Origin: Nevskiaceae bacterium
Lineage (GTDB): Bacteria; Pseudomonadota; Gammaproteobacteria; Steroidobacterales; Steroidobacteraceae
DNA: 64,000 nucleotides
Direction of reading: 5' to 3'
Assembly: GCA_018883185.1 (NCBI GenBank)
Contig: VEQP01000006.1
Span: 42,103-106,102, forward strand
Below, piece after piece: positions 9,847-18,518 of the stretch. Positions within the stretch are counted from its first letter, which is position 1, and every line of letters begins with the position of its first letter. The notes under the pieces were generated by a model. That model was not told the DNA's origin and did not search any database. It saw nothing but the letters and a program-made list of their open reading frames with translations. Made by a program: the position numbers and the translations under genes.

Positions 9847-10452
9847 TTAGCCGATGTGTGAGAGTTTGAGCAGTTTTTCGAGATCCGATTTCAGACCTTT
9901 CGGATTATCCCGCACGTCGAAGCGCATCATGAGATTACCGAGCGGATCGACGATGTAGACGTACGGTGTTCCGGGTGTCTGCGGAAACTGCGCGAGCCAT
10001 TCGGCTGCTGCAGCTCCCGAAGGTGAGACCGTCAATAGGCCGGGGTGTTCCGTGGTGAGGAAGCTGCGATCACAGCAATTGCCGGTAACCACGAACGCGC
10101 GCTGCACCCGATCCATATCTTCGGCCAGTAGCAGACGGGTCTGACGAATGGTCCACAGCGCTTTGCGACAGGTTTCGTCGCAGGCGCCGTCGTTGACATG
10201 CACCAGCGTCCACTTGCCTTTGAAGAGCTCCGGCGATGCCACGGCGCCATCCATCTCGAGCAGCGTTGTCGCCGCGAGCGGCCGTGCCGGGCTGATGAGT
10301 TCGCCGTGATTGGTGCTGCCCGCGGGGCGCCAACCGCCAGCGTAGTACAACCAAAACGCACCGAGCAGCGGTACGAAGAACAGTGCCGCCAGGCCAATAA
10401 GTGCGCCTCGTCCCTTCGGTGCCGAGTCGGGGGTATTTGCGGATGTACTCAT
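9847..10452 (-). CDS. SCO-like thioredoxin-fold cytochrome oxidase assembly protein
   Basis: This 201-residue protein has one N-terminal membrane anchor (about residues 16-37) and a periplasmic domain with a CDETC (CxxxC) motif near residue 94 and a later His (TTEHPG), as in SCO/PrrC copper chaperones and thiol reductases. The motif and its place between surf1 and ctaA suggest a role in building the CuA centre of subunit II; that role is inference. The start ATG at 10452 overlaps the surf1 stop as ATGA, so the two are translationally coupled. A longer reading back to 10539 would run into surf1 and is rejected. Homologues beside ctaA are often annotated only as hypothetical. Confidence 0.8.
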   Translation of the reverse strand: MSTSANTPDSAPKGRGALIGLAALFFVPLLGAFWLYYAGGWRPAGSTNHGELISPARPLAATTLLEMDGAVASPELFKGKWTLVHVNDGACDETCRKALWTIRQTRLLLAEDMDRVQRAFVVTGNCCDRSFLTTEHPGLLTVSPSGAAAAEWLAQFPQTPGTPYVYIVDPLGNLMMRFDVRDNPKGLKSDLEKLLKLSHIG

Positions 10453-11213
10453 GCTCCATCGTCCTTCTTCAAGTTCAGCGCGACGTACAACACCATCAGT
10501 AGTACGGCGAAGCCCCACCACTGAATCGCATAGGACCAATTCTGCTCCGGCCCCTTTGCAAAGGGCTTCCAGCCCCGAACGTATCCGACCGACTCGTCTT
10601 CATCGAGTAGCAGCACCCGCGCCTCGAGTCGCGGTGCGGGCTCGGCCGGGCTCGCGAGTGCCGCTCGCAATTCTGCCGAGCTCGGAAAAGCAGTAACCCG
10701 TGGCCATCGTCCTTCCACCGCTGGAGGTGCGCGCCCGCCCGCGAGTCCCGCTGTCGGCAACTCATCGAGTACGCCCGTGACCTCGACCCGCCCGACGGAA
10801 CCCGCCAGTGCCGTGGCTACATCGGGCAAGGCGTCGCGATAGCCGCTGAAGGGCACCCAACCGCGGTTGACGAGCAACCAGCGACCGTCCTCGAGACGCA
10901 GCGGCGTCAACACCTCATACCCAGCTCGACCGTCGCGCGTGCGATTGTCGAGTAGAAACTGTCTGGCCACATCCCATTCGCCGCTGACGTCGAGACGCGC
11001 ATAACGCGCAACCTCCTGCGTCGATCGGCTGCCGAGCTTTTGCAGTTGCTGCGCACCGGCGGCGAACTCGCGTTGCTGGGCACTTTTGAATTCAGCACGA
11101 CCCCACTGCCAGCGTCCGAGGCTGACGAACAGCACGAGCAGGACGAGCGTGAGGGCGGTCATCAGCCACGATGGGGAAAAAACCCTGTGGCCAACGGCGA
11201 TTCGAAGTGGCAC
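10449..11213 (-). CDS. surf1: SURF1 family cytochrome oxidase biogenesis protein
   Basis: A SURF1/Shy1 protein with a transmembrane segment at each end and the family signature GRWQWGRAEFKSAQQREF just after the first. In the family it helps insert heme A into subunit I. Later motifs include LVNRGWVPF and a near C-terminal YAIQWWGFA membrane helix. The start is uncertain: GTG 11213 gives about 254 residues with the usual short basic lead before the first helix, ATG 11162 begins at the helix itself, and the longest frame (ATG 11306) would run far into the opposing small gene. It is the first gene of the surf1-sco-ctaA-ctaB run. Confidence 0.88.
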   Translation of the reverse strand: MPLRIAVGHRVFSPSWLMTALTLVLLVLFVSLGRWQWGRAEFKSAQQREFAAGAQQLQKLGSRSTQEVARYARLDVSGEWDVARQFLLDNRTRDGRAGYEVLTPLRLEDGRWLLVNRGWVPFSGYRDALPDVATALAGSVGRVEVTGVLDELPTAGLAGGRAPPAVEGRWPRVTAFPSSAELRAALASPAEPAPRLEARVLLLDEDESVGYVRGWKPFAKGPEQNWSYAIQWWGFAVLLMVLYVALNLKKDDGA

Positions 11214-11218
11214 CGGCC

Positions 11219-11224
11219 TATAAT
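11219..11224 (+). promoter_or_regulatory. Perfect -10 hexamer TATAAT just upstream of the DUF2909-type gene
   Basis: TATAAT ends seven bases before the ATG at 11232, and no Shine-Dalgarno sequence lies between. If this is the -10 box, transcription would start at or within a base or two of the ATG, giving a leaderless message. No good -35 match is seen at 16-18 bases upstream. Confidence 0.4.
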
Positions 11225-11231
11225 ACCGCGT

Positions 11232-11444
11232 ATGGAACTCTTTCGGATTTTTGTCGGCCTGGTGATGATCGGCATCCTCTTCAGCCTGGGGTCGGCGCTG
11301 TTCCACCTCATGACCGACAAGGGCGACTCGAAAAAAATGGTGCGTGCGTTGACGGTCCGCGTTGCCCTGTCCGTTGCGCTGTTTCTGCTGCTGATGGGCG
11401 CCTGGGCACTCGGCCTCATTCAGCCGCTCGGCGCCGGCCGCTAA
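11232..11444 (+). CDS. DUF2909-type twin transmembrane protein
   Basis: This 70-residue protein has two hydrophobic helices (about 5-25 and 45-65) joined by a short polar loop (MTDKGDSKKMVRA). Small twin-membrane-helix proteins of this type are found beside SURF1 and coxC in many gammaproteobacteria and presumably belong to oxidase assembly; no activity is known. It is transcribed against its neighbours, between coxC and surf1. The ATG at 11232 is the only start that begins with a membrane helix; upstream codons in frame lie opposite the surf1 start. No ribosome binding site is visible. Confidence 0.82.
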   Translation: MELFRIFVGLVMIGILFSLGSALFHLMTDKGDSKKMVRALTVRVALSVALFLLLMGAWALGLIQPLGAGR

Positions 11445-11510
11445 AGCATTCGGGCCGGTTGCCCGGCCCGAATTGCAGTCACTGATACCGGTGATTCCAC
11501 CGGACTGGGT

Positions 11511-12404
11511 TCAGACCCAGTAGACGAACACGAACAGGCCGAGCCAGACCACGTCGACGAAGTGCCAGTACCACGCGACGGCCTCAAAGCCGAAGTGGCG
11601 CTGCGGGGTGAAGTGCCCCTTCATGGTCCTGAACCAGATCACGAGCAGCATGATGGCGCCGAGCGTGACGTGCATACCGTGGAAGCCAGTCAGCATGAAG
11701 AACGTTGAGCCGTAGATGCCCGTGGACAGCGTCAGACCGAGCTCGGTGTAGGCGTGGATGTACTCCTCGGCCTGCAGGCCAAGGAACAGGAAGCCGAGCA
11801 GGAAGGTCGCAGCGAGGAAAATATTGAGGATGCGGCGGTTGCCTTCCTTCAGTGCGTGGTGCGCGATGGTAATGGTCACACCGGACAGCAACAGGATCGC
11901 GGTGTTGATCGCGGGTAAACCAAACGCCGGGATCGTCTCGAAGCTGCCATCGTCACGTGGGCCGAGGGCTGCGGGGCCATTCGTCGGCCACGCCGGGCTG
12001 TAGTCCTGCCAGAGCAGTAAACCGTTGAGGAATTTGACGCCCTCGCCACCGATCCAGGGCACCGACAACTGCCGGGCATAAAACAGCGCGCCGAAGAAGG
12101 CCGCGAAAAACATCACTTCCGAGAAGATGAACCACATCATGCCCATGCGGAAGGACTTGTCGACCTGCATGTTGTACATGCCACGCTGGTGCTCGCCGAT
12201 GACGACGGCAAACCAGCCGACGAACAAACCCACGAGCATCAGAACGCCGACGGCGAAGATCCAGGGCCCGTACCACTCGTTCAACCAGCCGCACAGGCCG
12301 ATCATGAACACGAACAGAGTGGCTGAGCCGTAGATCGGCCACGGACTTTCGTGCGGGACGTAATATTTGTCGGCGGGATGATCGTTGGTGTGGGCGTTGG
12401 CCAT
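11511..12404 (-). CDS. coxC: Cytochrome c oxidase subunit III
   Basis: This 297-residue subunit III of aa3-type cytochrome c oxidase has seven transmembrane helices. Family landmarks are present: the N-terminal HESPWPIYGS, MMWFIFSEVMFF, and the C-terminal HFVDVVWLGLFVFVYWV. It stabilises the proton-pumping core and binds lipids. It lies ten bases after ctaG in the order coxB-ctaD-peptide-ctaG-coxC, typical of proteobacterial aa3 loci. An AGGAAG element lies just before the ATG. Confidence 0.96.
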   Translation of the reverse strand: MANAHTNDHPADKYYVPHESPWPIYGSATLFVFMIGLCGWLNEWYGPWIFAVGVLMLVGLFVGWFAVVIGEHQRGMYNMQVDKSFRMGMMWFIFSEVMFFAAFFGALFYARQLSVPWIGGEGVKFLNGLLLWQDYSPAWPTNGPAALGPRDDGSFETIPAFGLPAINTAILLLSGVTITIAHHALKEGNRRILNIFLAATFLLGFLFLGLQAEEYIHAYTELGLTLSTGIYGSTFFMLTGFHGMHVTLGAIMLLVIWFRTMKGHFTPQRHFGFEAVAWYWHFVDVVWLGLFVFVYWV

Positions 12405-12414
12405 GGTCTTCTTC

Positions 12415-12969
12415 CTAGTTCAGCGCGGCGACCCGCGTCGAGTTGTCGTAAAAAGTGTAGGAGAGCGTGATCCGATCGAGCGTCTTCGGTAGCGCCGGGT
12501 CGACGATGAAACGCACGGGCATGCTGCGTGTTTCGTCACGCGCAAAGTTTTGCGGTACGAAACAAAAGCACTCGGTCTTGCGGAAGAAGGCCGTGGCCTT
12601 GCCCGGTGAGACCGTGGGCACCGCCTGCGCGACGGTGTCGCGACCGGTGAGGTTGTGGGCGACGTAATCGATCTCGTAGAGCCGACCGGGATGCACTTTC
12701 ATCTCGGCGACGACCGGTTTGAAAGTCCAACTGCCGACGGTGGGCAGTTCGGCGATGAACTCGACGGTCACCAAGCGATTGTCATCCGGCACCTCGACTT
12801 TGACCGTCGAGGCCTTGAGCAGATCTTTGGGATTGCCGACGCCGGTGACTTCGCAGAGTACGTCGTAGAGCGGCACAAGCGCGAAACCGAACGCGAACGC
12901 ACCTACCGCCATGCCAAGCAATTGGCGCGTCAGACGGCGGTTGCGTTGGTCGCGGTTGTCGTCGCTCAT
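12415..12969 (-). CDS. ctaG: Cytochrome c oxidase assembly protein CtaG/Cox11
   Basis: This 184-residue protein with one N-terminal membrane helix and a periplasmic domain delivers copper to the CuB site of subunit I in the Cox11 family. The copper-binding CFCF motif is present in [10 protein letters not shown] near residue 135. ATG 12969 is preferred because it overlaps the stop of the upstream 42-residue gene as ATGA; ATG 12978 would add three residues and overlap more deeply. Confidence 0.94.
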   Translation of the reverse strand: MSDDNRDQRNRRLTRQLLGMAVGAFAFGFALVPLYDVLCEVTGVGNPKDLLKASTVKVEVPDDNRLVTVEFIAELPTVGSWTFKPVVAEMKVHPGRLYEIDYVAHNLTGRDTVAQAVPTVSPGKATAFFRKTECFCFVPQNFARDETRSMPVRFIVDPALPKTLDRITLSYTFYDNSTRVAALN

Positions 12970-13094
12970 TGTCGCCATCCGAGCACGGACATGAGAATGA
13001 ACCCGATGTAGAAGCTCGCGGCGACCAGACCGAGGATGATCGCGCTGCGTTTCACGCGGCGCGATCGTTCGGCGTCATCGGGTGTTTGCGTCAT
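12966..13094 (-). CDS. Small membrane peptide between ctaD and ctaG (42 aa)
   Basis: A 42-codon frame starts [17 protein letters not shown] and continues with one hydrophobic helix (about residues 18-39), ending VLGWRQ. It begins eight bases after the ctaD stop, and its own stop overlaps the ctaG ATG. A charged basic head with a single helix matches the short 'cytochrome oxidase small assembly protein' genes that occupy this slot in many gammaproteobacteria. The position and tight coupling argue that it is real despite its size. Function is unknown. Confidence 0.75.
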   Translation of the reverse strand: MTQTPDDAERSRRVKRSAIILGLVAASFYIGFILMSVLGWRQ

Positions 13095-13102
13095 GGCCGG
13101 TC

Positions 13103-14707
13103 TCAGTGCATCGCGCCTTGCGCGATGACGTTACGCGGCGGCGGCGTATCCCAGCTGTGGTACGGCGCCGGAGTCGGCAGCTCCCACTCGAGGCCATGTG
13201 CACCTTCCCAGGGCCGGGCGGGGGCCTTCTCGCCCGAGCGCACTGCGCTCCAGATCACGTATACGAACAGCAACTGCGAGAAGCCGAAGATGAACGCACC
13301 GATCGAGGAGACCATGTTCCAGTCGGCGAATTGCGTCGAGTAGTCCGGGATGCGACGCGGCATGCCGGCGAGACCCAGGAAGTGCTGCGGGAAGAACAGC
13401 ACATTCACGCCGATGGTCGACAGCCAGAAGTGCAGTTTGCCGACTTTTTCGTTGTACATGCGGCCGCTCCACTTCGGCAGCCAGTAGTACACGCCCGCCA
13501 TGATGGCGAACACGGCGCCCGGCACCAGCACGTAGTGGAAGTGCGCGACCACGAAATAACTGTCGTGGTACTGGAAGTCCGCCGGCACGATCGCGAGCAT
13601 CAGGCCCGAGAAACCGCCGATGGTGAAGAGGAACAGGAAGGCGAGCGAGAACAGCATCGGAGTTTCGAAACTGATCGAGCCCTTCCACATGGTGGCGCAC
13701 CAGTTGAAGACCTTCACGCCCGTCGGGATGGCGATGAGCATGGTCGAGAGCATGAAGAACAACTGGCCTGCGAGTGGCATGCCCACCGTGAACATGTGGT
13801 GTGCCCAGACGATGAACGACAGGAAGGCGATGGACGCCGAGGCGTAGACCATCGACTCGTAGCCGAACAGGGGCTTACGCGAGAAGGTCGGGATGATTTC
13901 CGAAACCACGCCGAACGCCGGCAGGATCAGGATGTAAACCTCGGGGTGACCGAAGAACCAGAAGATGTGCTGGAACATCACCGGGTCACCACCGCCCGAA
14001 GCGGTGAAGAAGCTCGTGCCGAAGAAATGGTCGGTGAGCAGCATGGTCACCGCACCCGCGAGCACTGGCATCACGGCGATCAGCAGGTAGGCCGTGATCA
14101 GCCAGGTCCAGCAGAACAGCGGCATGTTGAGCAAGCCCATGCCCGGCGCGCGCATGTTGAGGATCGTGACGACGACGTTGATGGCGCCGAGGATCGACGA
14201 GATACCCATCAAGTGGATCGCGAAGATGGTCAGCGGGAAGCTGTCGCCGGCCTGCAGCGACAGCGGCGGATACAGCGTCCAGCCGCCCGCTGGTGCGCCA
14301 CCCGGCACGAACAGCGTCAGCAGCAGCAGCGTGAAGGCAAAGGGCAACAGCCAGAAGCTGAAGTTATTGAGTCGTGGCAGCGCCATGTCCGGGGCGCCCA
14401 CTTGCATCGGCACCATCCAGTTGGCAAGACCCGTCCACGCCGGCATCACTGCGCCGAAAATCATCAGCAGCGCGTGCATTGTGGTCATCGAGTTGAAGAA
14501 GCCCGGATCGACGAACTGCAGACCCGGTTGGAACAACTCCGCGCGGATCACGAGCGCCATCGCGCCACCCATGAAAAACATCGCGCAGGCGAACACCAGG
14601 TACATCGTGCCGATGTCTTTGTGGTTGGTCGCGTACAGCCAGCGCTTGATGCCGTGCGGCTTGTGATCGTGATCGTCGTGGGCGTGGGCGGTGGTGGAGT
14701 TGGCCAT
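13103..14707 (-). CDS. ctaD: Cytochrome c oxidase subunit I
   Basis: This 534-residue catalytic subunit of aa3-type oxidase has twelve membrane helices. Heme a, heme a3 and CuB ligands are seen in [13 protein letters not shown] (His with the cross-linked Tyr), [11 protein letters not shown] (His pair) and [11 protein letters not shown]. It reduces oxygen to water and pumps protons. The start MANSTT at 14707 follows the coxB stop by 32 bases; the longer frame to 14926 would read antisense-like arginine-rich sequence through coxB and is rejected. Residues after the start are His/Asp-rich, as in related CtaD proteins. Confidence 0.97.
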   Translation of the reverse strand: MANSTTAHAHDDHDHKPHGIKRWLYATNHKDIGTMYLVFACAMFFMGGAMALVIRAELFQPGLQFVDPGFFNSMTTMHALLMIFGAVMPAWTGLANWMVPMQVGAPDMALPRLNNFSFWLLPFAFTLLLLTLFVPGGAPAGGWTLYPPLSLQAGDSFPLTIFAIHLMGISSILGAINVVVTILNMRAPGMGLLNMPLFCWTWLITAYLLIAVMPVLAGAVTMLLTDHFFGTSFFTASGGGDPVMFQHIFWFFGHPEVYILILPAFGVVSEIIPTFSRKPLFGYESMVYASASIAFLSFIVWAHHMFTVGMPLAGQLFFMLSTMLIAIPTGVKVFNWCATMWKGSISFETPMLFSLAFLFLFTIGGFSGLMLAIVPADFQYHDSYFVVAHFHYVLVPGAVFAIMAGVYYWLPKWSGRMYNEKVGKLHFWLSTIGVNVLFFPQHFLGLAGMPRRIPDYSTQFADWNMVSSIGAFIFGFSQLLFVYVIWSAVRSGEKAPARPWEGAHGLEWELPTPAPYHSWDTPPPRNVIAQGAMH

Positions 14708-14739
14708 GATGTTTGTGCTCTGTTGCTGAATTCTTTGGA

Positions 14740-15633
14740 TCAACCGCGCGGTGCGGCGGGCAGCGCGGCCACGGCGTCGGCGGCCGGCGCGTCGGCCGGT
14801 GCTTCCGCCGGCGCAGGCGAGGCGGCGGCCTTCTGTGCCGCAAGCCAAACTTTGTACTCTTCCTTGGTGACGACCTTGACGACTACCGGCATGAAGCCGT
14901 GGTCGCGGCCGCAAAGCTCTGCGCACTGGCCGCGATAGGTGCCCGTCTTGCCCGCATCAACCTTGAACCACAGTTCGTTGATGGTGCCGGGGATGGCGTC
15001 TTTCTTCATGCCGAACGCCGGTACCCACCAAGCGTGGATGACGTCCTGACCGGTCAGCAGCATGCGGATCTTGGTGTCTTCCGGCACGACCATCGGGTTG
15101 TCGACATTGAGCAGGTAGTCCTGCACCGACTTCGGATCGACGCCGGACTTCAGTTGGCGGGCTTCATCGCTTTGCCGGTCGAGCTGCGAGAAGAAACTGA
15201 CATCCTCGCCGATGTACTCGTACTGCCACTTCCACTGGTAACCCGTGGCTTTGATGCTGATTTCCGATCCGCGCATGTCTTCGATGGCGATCAGCGTGCG
15301 CGCCGCCGGGATGGCCATGATGACGAGGATGCCGACCGGGATCACCGTCCAGATGATTTCCGCCTTGGTGCTGTGCACCATGGTGGTGTCGGGTTTGGCG
15401 CCTTGCGATTTGCGGAACGCCACCAGCGACCAGATCATCCAGCCGAATACGAACACGCCGATGGCCACGCACCACCAGAAGATGGTCATGTGCAGCGAGT
15501 GGATTTCCTTGGACAACTCGGTGACGCCCACCGGCATGTTGAGGTTGCCCCACTCGGCGTGGGCGCTGAGGGAGGCGAATGCCGCGGCGCTCAGGGCGAG
15601 AACCGACGGAACGCGACGAATTGCTTTGGTCAT
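14740..15633 (-). CDS. coxB: Cytochrome c oxidase subunit II
   Basis: This 297-residue protein has a signal peptide (cleavage expected after SLSAHA), two membrane helices and a periplasmic cupredoxin domain. The dinuclear CuA site is intact ([12 protein letters not shown]), as is the aromatic electron-entry motif ([10 protein letters not shown]). It accepts electrons from cytochrome c. No fused heme-binding CxxCH domain follows; the tail is an Ala/Pro-rich extension (about residues 268-297) of low complexity. It is the first oxidase subunit gene, about 80 bases after the DUF2244 gene. Confidence 0.96.
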   Translation of the reverse strand: MTKAIRRVPSVLALSAAAFASLSAHAEWGNLNMPVGVTELSKEIHSLHMTIFWWCVAIGVFVFGWMIWSLVAFRKSQGAKPDTTMVHSTKAEIIWTVIPVGILVIMAIPAARTLIAIEDMRGSEISIKATGYQWKWQYEYIGEDVSFFSQLDRQSDEARQLKSGVDPKSVQDYLLNVDNPMVVPEDTKIRMLLTGQDVIHAWWVPAFGMKKDAIPGTINELWFKVDAGKTGTYRGQCAELCGRDHGFMPVVVKVVTKEEYKVWLAAQKAAASPAPAEAPADAPAADAVAALPAAPRG

Positions 15634-15714
15634 GGAATACCCGATAGTGCGCTAAGCCAAAAAATCGATGCGGCGCGACGGCCCGCTGCGCCACCGGCCG
15701 AGCCGGCAACGCCG

Positions 15715-16191
15715 TCAGGCCGACAGCGGTGGTGATTCATCCATACGCCCGATCAAGCGCCTGAGTCGTTGCGCGAGACCGAGACGCTCCTGTTCGTTCA
15801 GGAACCGTCCGATCTCGTGCTGGCGACCCCGCGATTCGACCGTCAGTCGACTCGGATGTAGCGGCGAACCCCCGGCGCGAATTCTAACTTGCGTCCAGTG
15901 TCGCGGGAACTCCACGCGCGACACTCGCGGCGGTTCCAAGTCCTCGATCAGCACGGAGTTTTCCGACACGGTGATGCATTGCCGATGGGCACCCCGGGCC
16001 ATGCTGCGCCGCAACGCCCACGTCAGCAGCGCAAGCTCCAGTCCCGCGAAGGGCAGCACCGGCCAGAAGCCGAGCAGGGTCAGCGGCAGGGCCACGGAAA
16101 ACGAGGCCGCCGCCGCTGTGAGCAGGAAAATGCGTGCGCCACGCGGGCTCAGCGAGCAGTGGGGAGAGATTTCGATCCTTGTCATCGGCAC
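15715..16191 (-). CDS. DUF2244 domain-containing membrane protein
   Basis: This 158-residue protein has two adjacent membrane helices (about 22-65) and a soluble tail that includes FPRHWTQVRIRAGG and SRGRQHEIGRFLNEQER, typical of the DUF2244 family. Such genes often lie just upstream of coxB in proteobacteria, as here, so a part in oxidase biogenesis or regulation is plausible but unproven. ATG 16185 two codons downstream is an alternative start. Confidence 0.85.
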   Translation of the reverse strand: MPMTRIEISPHCSLSPRGARIFLLTAAAASFSVALPLTLLGFWPVLPFAGLELALLTWALRRSMARGAHRQCITVSENSVLIEDLEPPRVSRVEFPRHWTQVRIRAGGSPLHPSRLTVESRGRQHEIGRFLNEQERLGLAQRLRRLIGRMDESPPLSA

Positions 16192-16263
16192 CCCGCCGTC
16201 GACTCAAGGGGAAAGACCAACAGGATGATAGTTGGAGGCCTAAAATCTCAGCCAGTCAATGGC

Positions 16264-17013
16264 TTAGCGCAGTTTCGAGACGTGCTCTATCGCGGCCGCC
16301 AGGCGGTCGAAAGCGTCCAGACCCACCGCGGATGTCGCTTCGCCGACGCGGTCGTGGGGGAACACGCCGAGCGGCGCGCTGCCGAGCAGTCGCTCCAGCA
16401 TGGCGAGATTGTCTGCCACCCGCAGCATCTGGGGATCGATGTGGTTGGCGACCCAGCCGAGCCATGGCAGCCCGGACCGCCGGATCGCCTCGGCCGTTAG
16501 CGCGGCGTGGTTAAGGCAGCCGAGGCGGACGCCGACCACAAGCAAGACGGGGGCGCCGAGGGCTACGGCGAGCTCCGCCATCGATGTCGTGAGGCTGAGC
16601 GGTGCGCGCCAGCCCCCCGCACCCTCGACCACCAGCCAGTCATTTTTAGCCGCGACCTGCTCCGCGAGATCCCGGATGCGCGTGAGGTCCACCTCGACCC
16701 CCGCCTCTGCCGCGGCGATGTGCGGCGAGACCGGGGCGCTGAAGCAGTAGGGGTTGACCTCCTCGTACTCCTCCGTCGGGAACACCGTATCTGCGGGCAG
16801 GCCACGGGATGCCGCGAGCAGCGCCAGGGCATCTTCATTGCGCAGTCCCGCTGCTGTCGCCTCGGCGCCGGCCGCGATCGGTTTGATCGCCGCGACGCGG
16901 TGGCCCCGCTGGCGCGCCGCCCGTAGCAGCGCGCAGGCCACGTGAGTCTTGCCGATTTCGGTATCCGTGCCGGCGACGAAAAAGCGGCGAGCGGGCTTGC
17001 GTGCTGTACTCAT
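16264..17013 (-). CDS. bioD: Dethiobiotin synthetase
   Basis: This 249-residue enzyme closes the ureido ring of biotin from diaminopelargonate, CO2 and ATP. The P-loop GTDTEIGKT is near residue 14, the substrate lysine motif KPIAAG near 43, and the EGAGGW motif near 118. It is the last gene of the biotin operon; its ATG overlaps the bioC stop (ATGA, 17010-17013). A longer frame upstream is only read-through of bioC sequence. Confidence 0.95.
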   Translation of the reverse strand: MSTARKPARRFFVAGTDTEIGKTHVACALLRAARQRGHRVAAIKPIAAGAEATAAGLRNEDALALLAASRGLPADTVFPTEEYEEVNPYCFSAPVSPHIAAAEAGVEVDLTRIRDLAEQVAAKNDWLVVEGAGGWRAPLSLTTSMAELAVALGAPVLLVVGVRLGCLNHAALTAEAIRRSGLPWLGWVANHIDPQMLRVADNLAMLERLLGSAPLGVFPHDRVGEATSAVGLDAFDRLAAAIEHVSKLR

Positions 17014-17732
17014 CGGGGCTCTCCGCCGCGCCGCAGCGATTGCAGCGGTATGACGACTTCGCCGGCGACGGCGCGCCCGGGGGCGCCGGCAAACGCGGCG
17101 GCATGGATCACTTCGCAGCGCGCGGCAACATACCGATCGACATCGAGTACGGGCTCTAGAAACCCCGCGCGCGCGAGTGCACTGCCAAGATCGTGCATGT
17201 CGAGCGCTCCGGCCATCGGCGACTCGCCGTTCAAGGGGCCCGCGCTCGTCCAAAGAAATAATCCACCTGGCGAGAGGCAGCGACGAATTTCGACGAGCAC
17301 TGCATCGAGAGTTTCCGCTCCCGGCATCAGCCACTGCCCGAGCACGAGATCCACACTGCCATCGGCGAGCGGCAGCGCTGTGGGCGCAGCCAAGATCCGC
17401 TCGACTCGTGCCGTGGTCGCGCCTTTCCCGAGATGCTGTCTGCCTCGATGCACCACGCGCTGCCACCATTGTTGCAGGCGCGCTGCGAGGGACGCTGCTG
17501 CCGTATCGCTCGCCCCGATCGCTGTGCTCCGATCGGCGTCACCGCGGTCGACCGCACTGCTGCTGATAATGACCCGCGCGCGCGGAAAGCGTTGTGGCAG
17601 CACGCTCGGGTCGGCTTCGCTGACCGCGCCGCCAAGATCGAGCACGCTGCCGGGTTGCAGCGCGAATTGCTCAAGGCGCGAGAGCATCTCGACGCGTGCT
17701 TCTGCCATCGCAGTTTGCAACGGGTCAATCAT
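17010..17732 (-). CDS. bioC: Malonyl-ACP O-methyltransferase BioC, divergent
   Basis: This 240-residue class I SAM-dependent methyltransferase lies between bioH and bioD. BioC methylates malonyl-ACP so that pimeloyl-ACP can be built by fatty acid synthesis, and BioH later removes the methyl group. Position and the motifs VDLVLGQWLMPG and RRCLSPGGLFLWTS support this call. Motif I is unusual: VLDLGGAVSEADP replaces the normal glycine-rich LDxGCGxG loop. The protein is therefore either a divergent BioC or one with altered SAM binding; context keeps the name probable. Confidence 0.8.
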   Translation of the reverse strand: MIDPLQTAMAEARVEMLSRLEQFALQPGSVLDLGGAVSEADPSVLPQRFPRARVIISSSAVDRGDADRSTAIGASDTAAASLAARLQQWWQRVVHRGRQHLGKGATTARVERILAAPTALPLADGSVDLVLGQWLMPGAETLDAVLVEIRRCLSPGGLFLWTSAGPLNGESPMAGALDMHDLGSALARAGFLEPVLDVDRYVAARCEVIHAAAFAGAPGRAVAGEVVIPLQSLRRGGEPR

Positions 17733-17735
17733 AGA

Positions 17736-18518
17736 TCAGCTCTTGAGGAAAGCGCGCAGCGCGGCGATGACTTCGATCGGATGCGACAGAAAAGGCGCGT
17801 GGCCAGCTTTGGCGATCTGCACGAACCGTGCATCGGGCAGCAATTCCGCGAGGGCTTGCGAGGCGCGCGGATGCACGAGCCGATCGTACTCACCCGCGAT
17901 GACCAGTGTGGGTGCGCGTACGTCGCCGAGACGGGGTCGTTGATCGACGGCATGCAGCAGACGAGCCGATCGCTGCAGCACCTCTGGCGGACACTCGCCC
18001 TGCGCCAGCAGTGCGGACTGCAGTGCGGCGAGCGCCGTGTCTGCGTTGGCGCTGCCGCGCACCTGCAACTCGAGAAACTCCCGCACGGTGCGTCGATAGT
18101 CGCGCTGCAGATGCTGGGCAAATGCGCTGAGCACGTGTGCTGGCGTGCCGTGGGGCCAATCATCTGCTTGCGCAAAACGCGGCGTGGCGCAAAGCAACGC
18201 GAGTCGTTCGATGCGCGCGGGCTCGATCGCGGCGATATGCAGCGCGAGCTTGGCACCGAGCGACCAGCCGAGCAGCGCGCAACGTGGCGGTAACTGCGCG
18301 AGCAGATGCCGCGCGACAGCGTCGATATCCCAGGCGCCTTCGGCGTCGCCGCCGTAGAGGCTCGCGGGTTCTGCGGCACGACCGTGACCGGGCAGGTCGA
18401 GGCGCAGGATGTCGCGGTACGGTGCGAGGGGCTCGGTCCGCAGCCGTTCGACGAGATCGTCGAATACGCGCAGGTTCAAGGCCCAGCCGTGCAGCATGAC
18501 GAGCGGTGCGGCGCTCAT
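17736..18518 (-). CDS. bioH: Pimeloyl-ACP methyl ester carboxylesterase
   Basis: This 260-residue alpha/beta hydrolase has the oxyanion motif LHGWALN near residue 9, the nucleophile elbow GWSLGA near 84, and a late acid/histidine pair (GEYDRLVHP, GHAPFLSHP). BioH hydrolyses pimeloyl-ACP methyl ester to end pimelate synthesis. Its ATG overlaps the bioF stop, and bioC begins three bases after its own stop, so it is fully embedded in the operon. Confidence 0.93.
   Translation of the reverse strand: MSAAPLVMLHGWALNLRVFDDLVERLRTEPLAPYRDILRLDLPGHGRAAEPASLYGGDAEGAWDIDAVARHLLAQLPPRCALLGWSLGAKLALHIAAIEPARIERLALLCATPRFAQADDWPHGTPAHVLSAFAQHLQRDYRRTVREFLELQVRGSANADTALAALQSALLAQGECPPEVLQRSARLLHAVDQRPRLGDVRAPTLVIAGEYDRLVHPRASQALAELLPDARFVQIAKAGHAPFLSHPIEVIAALRAFLKS

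Noticed and set aside
13082..14938. Long open frame of 618 codons on the plus strand across ctaD
   Set aside because: It is antisense to a well-conserved oxidase subunit, is rich in His/Arg/Glu as expected of a shadow frame in GC-rich DNA, and has no recognisable domain.
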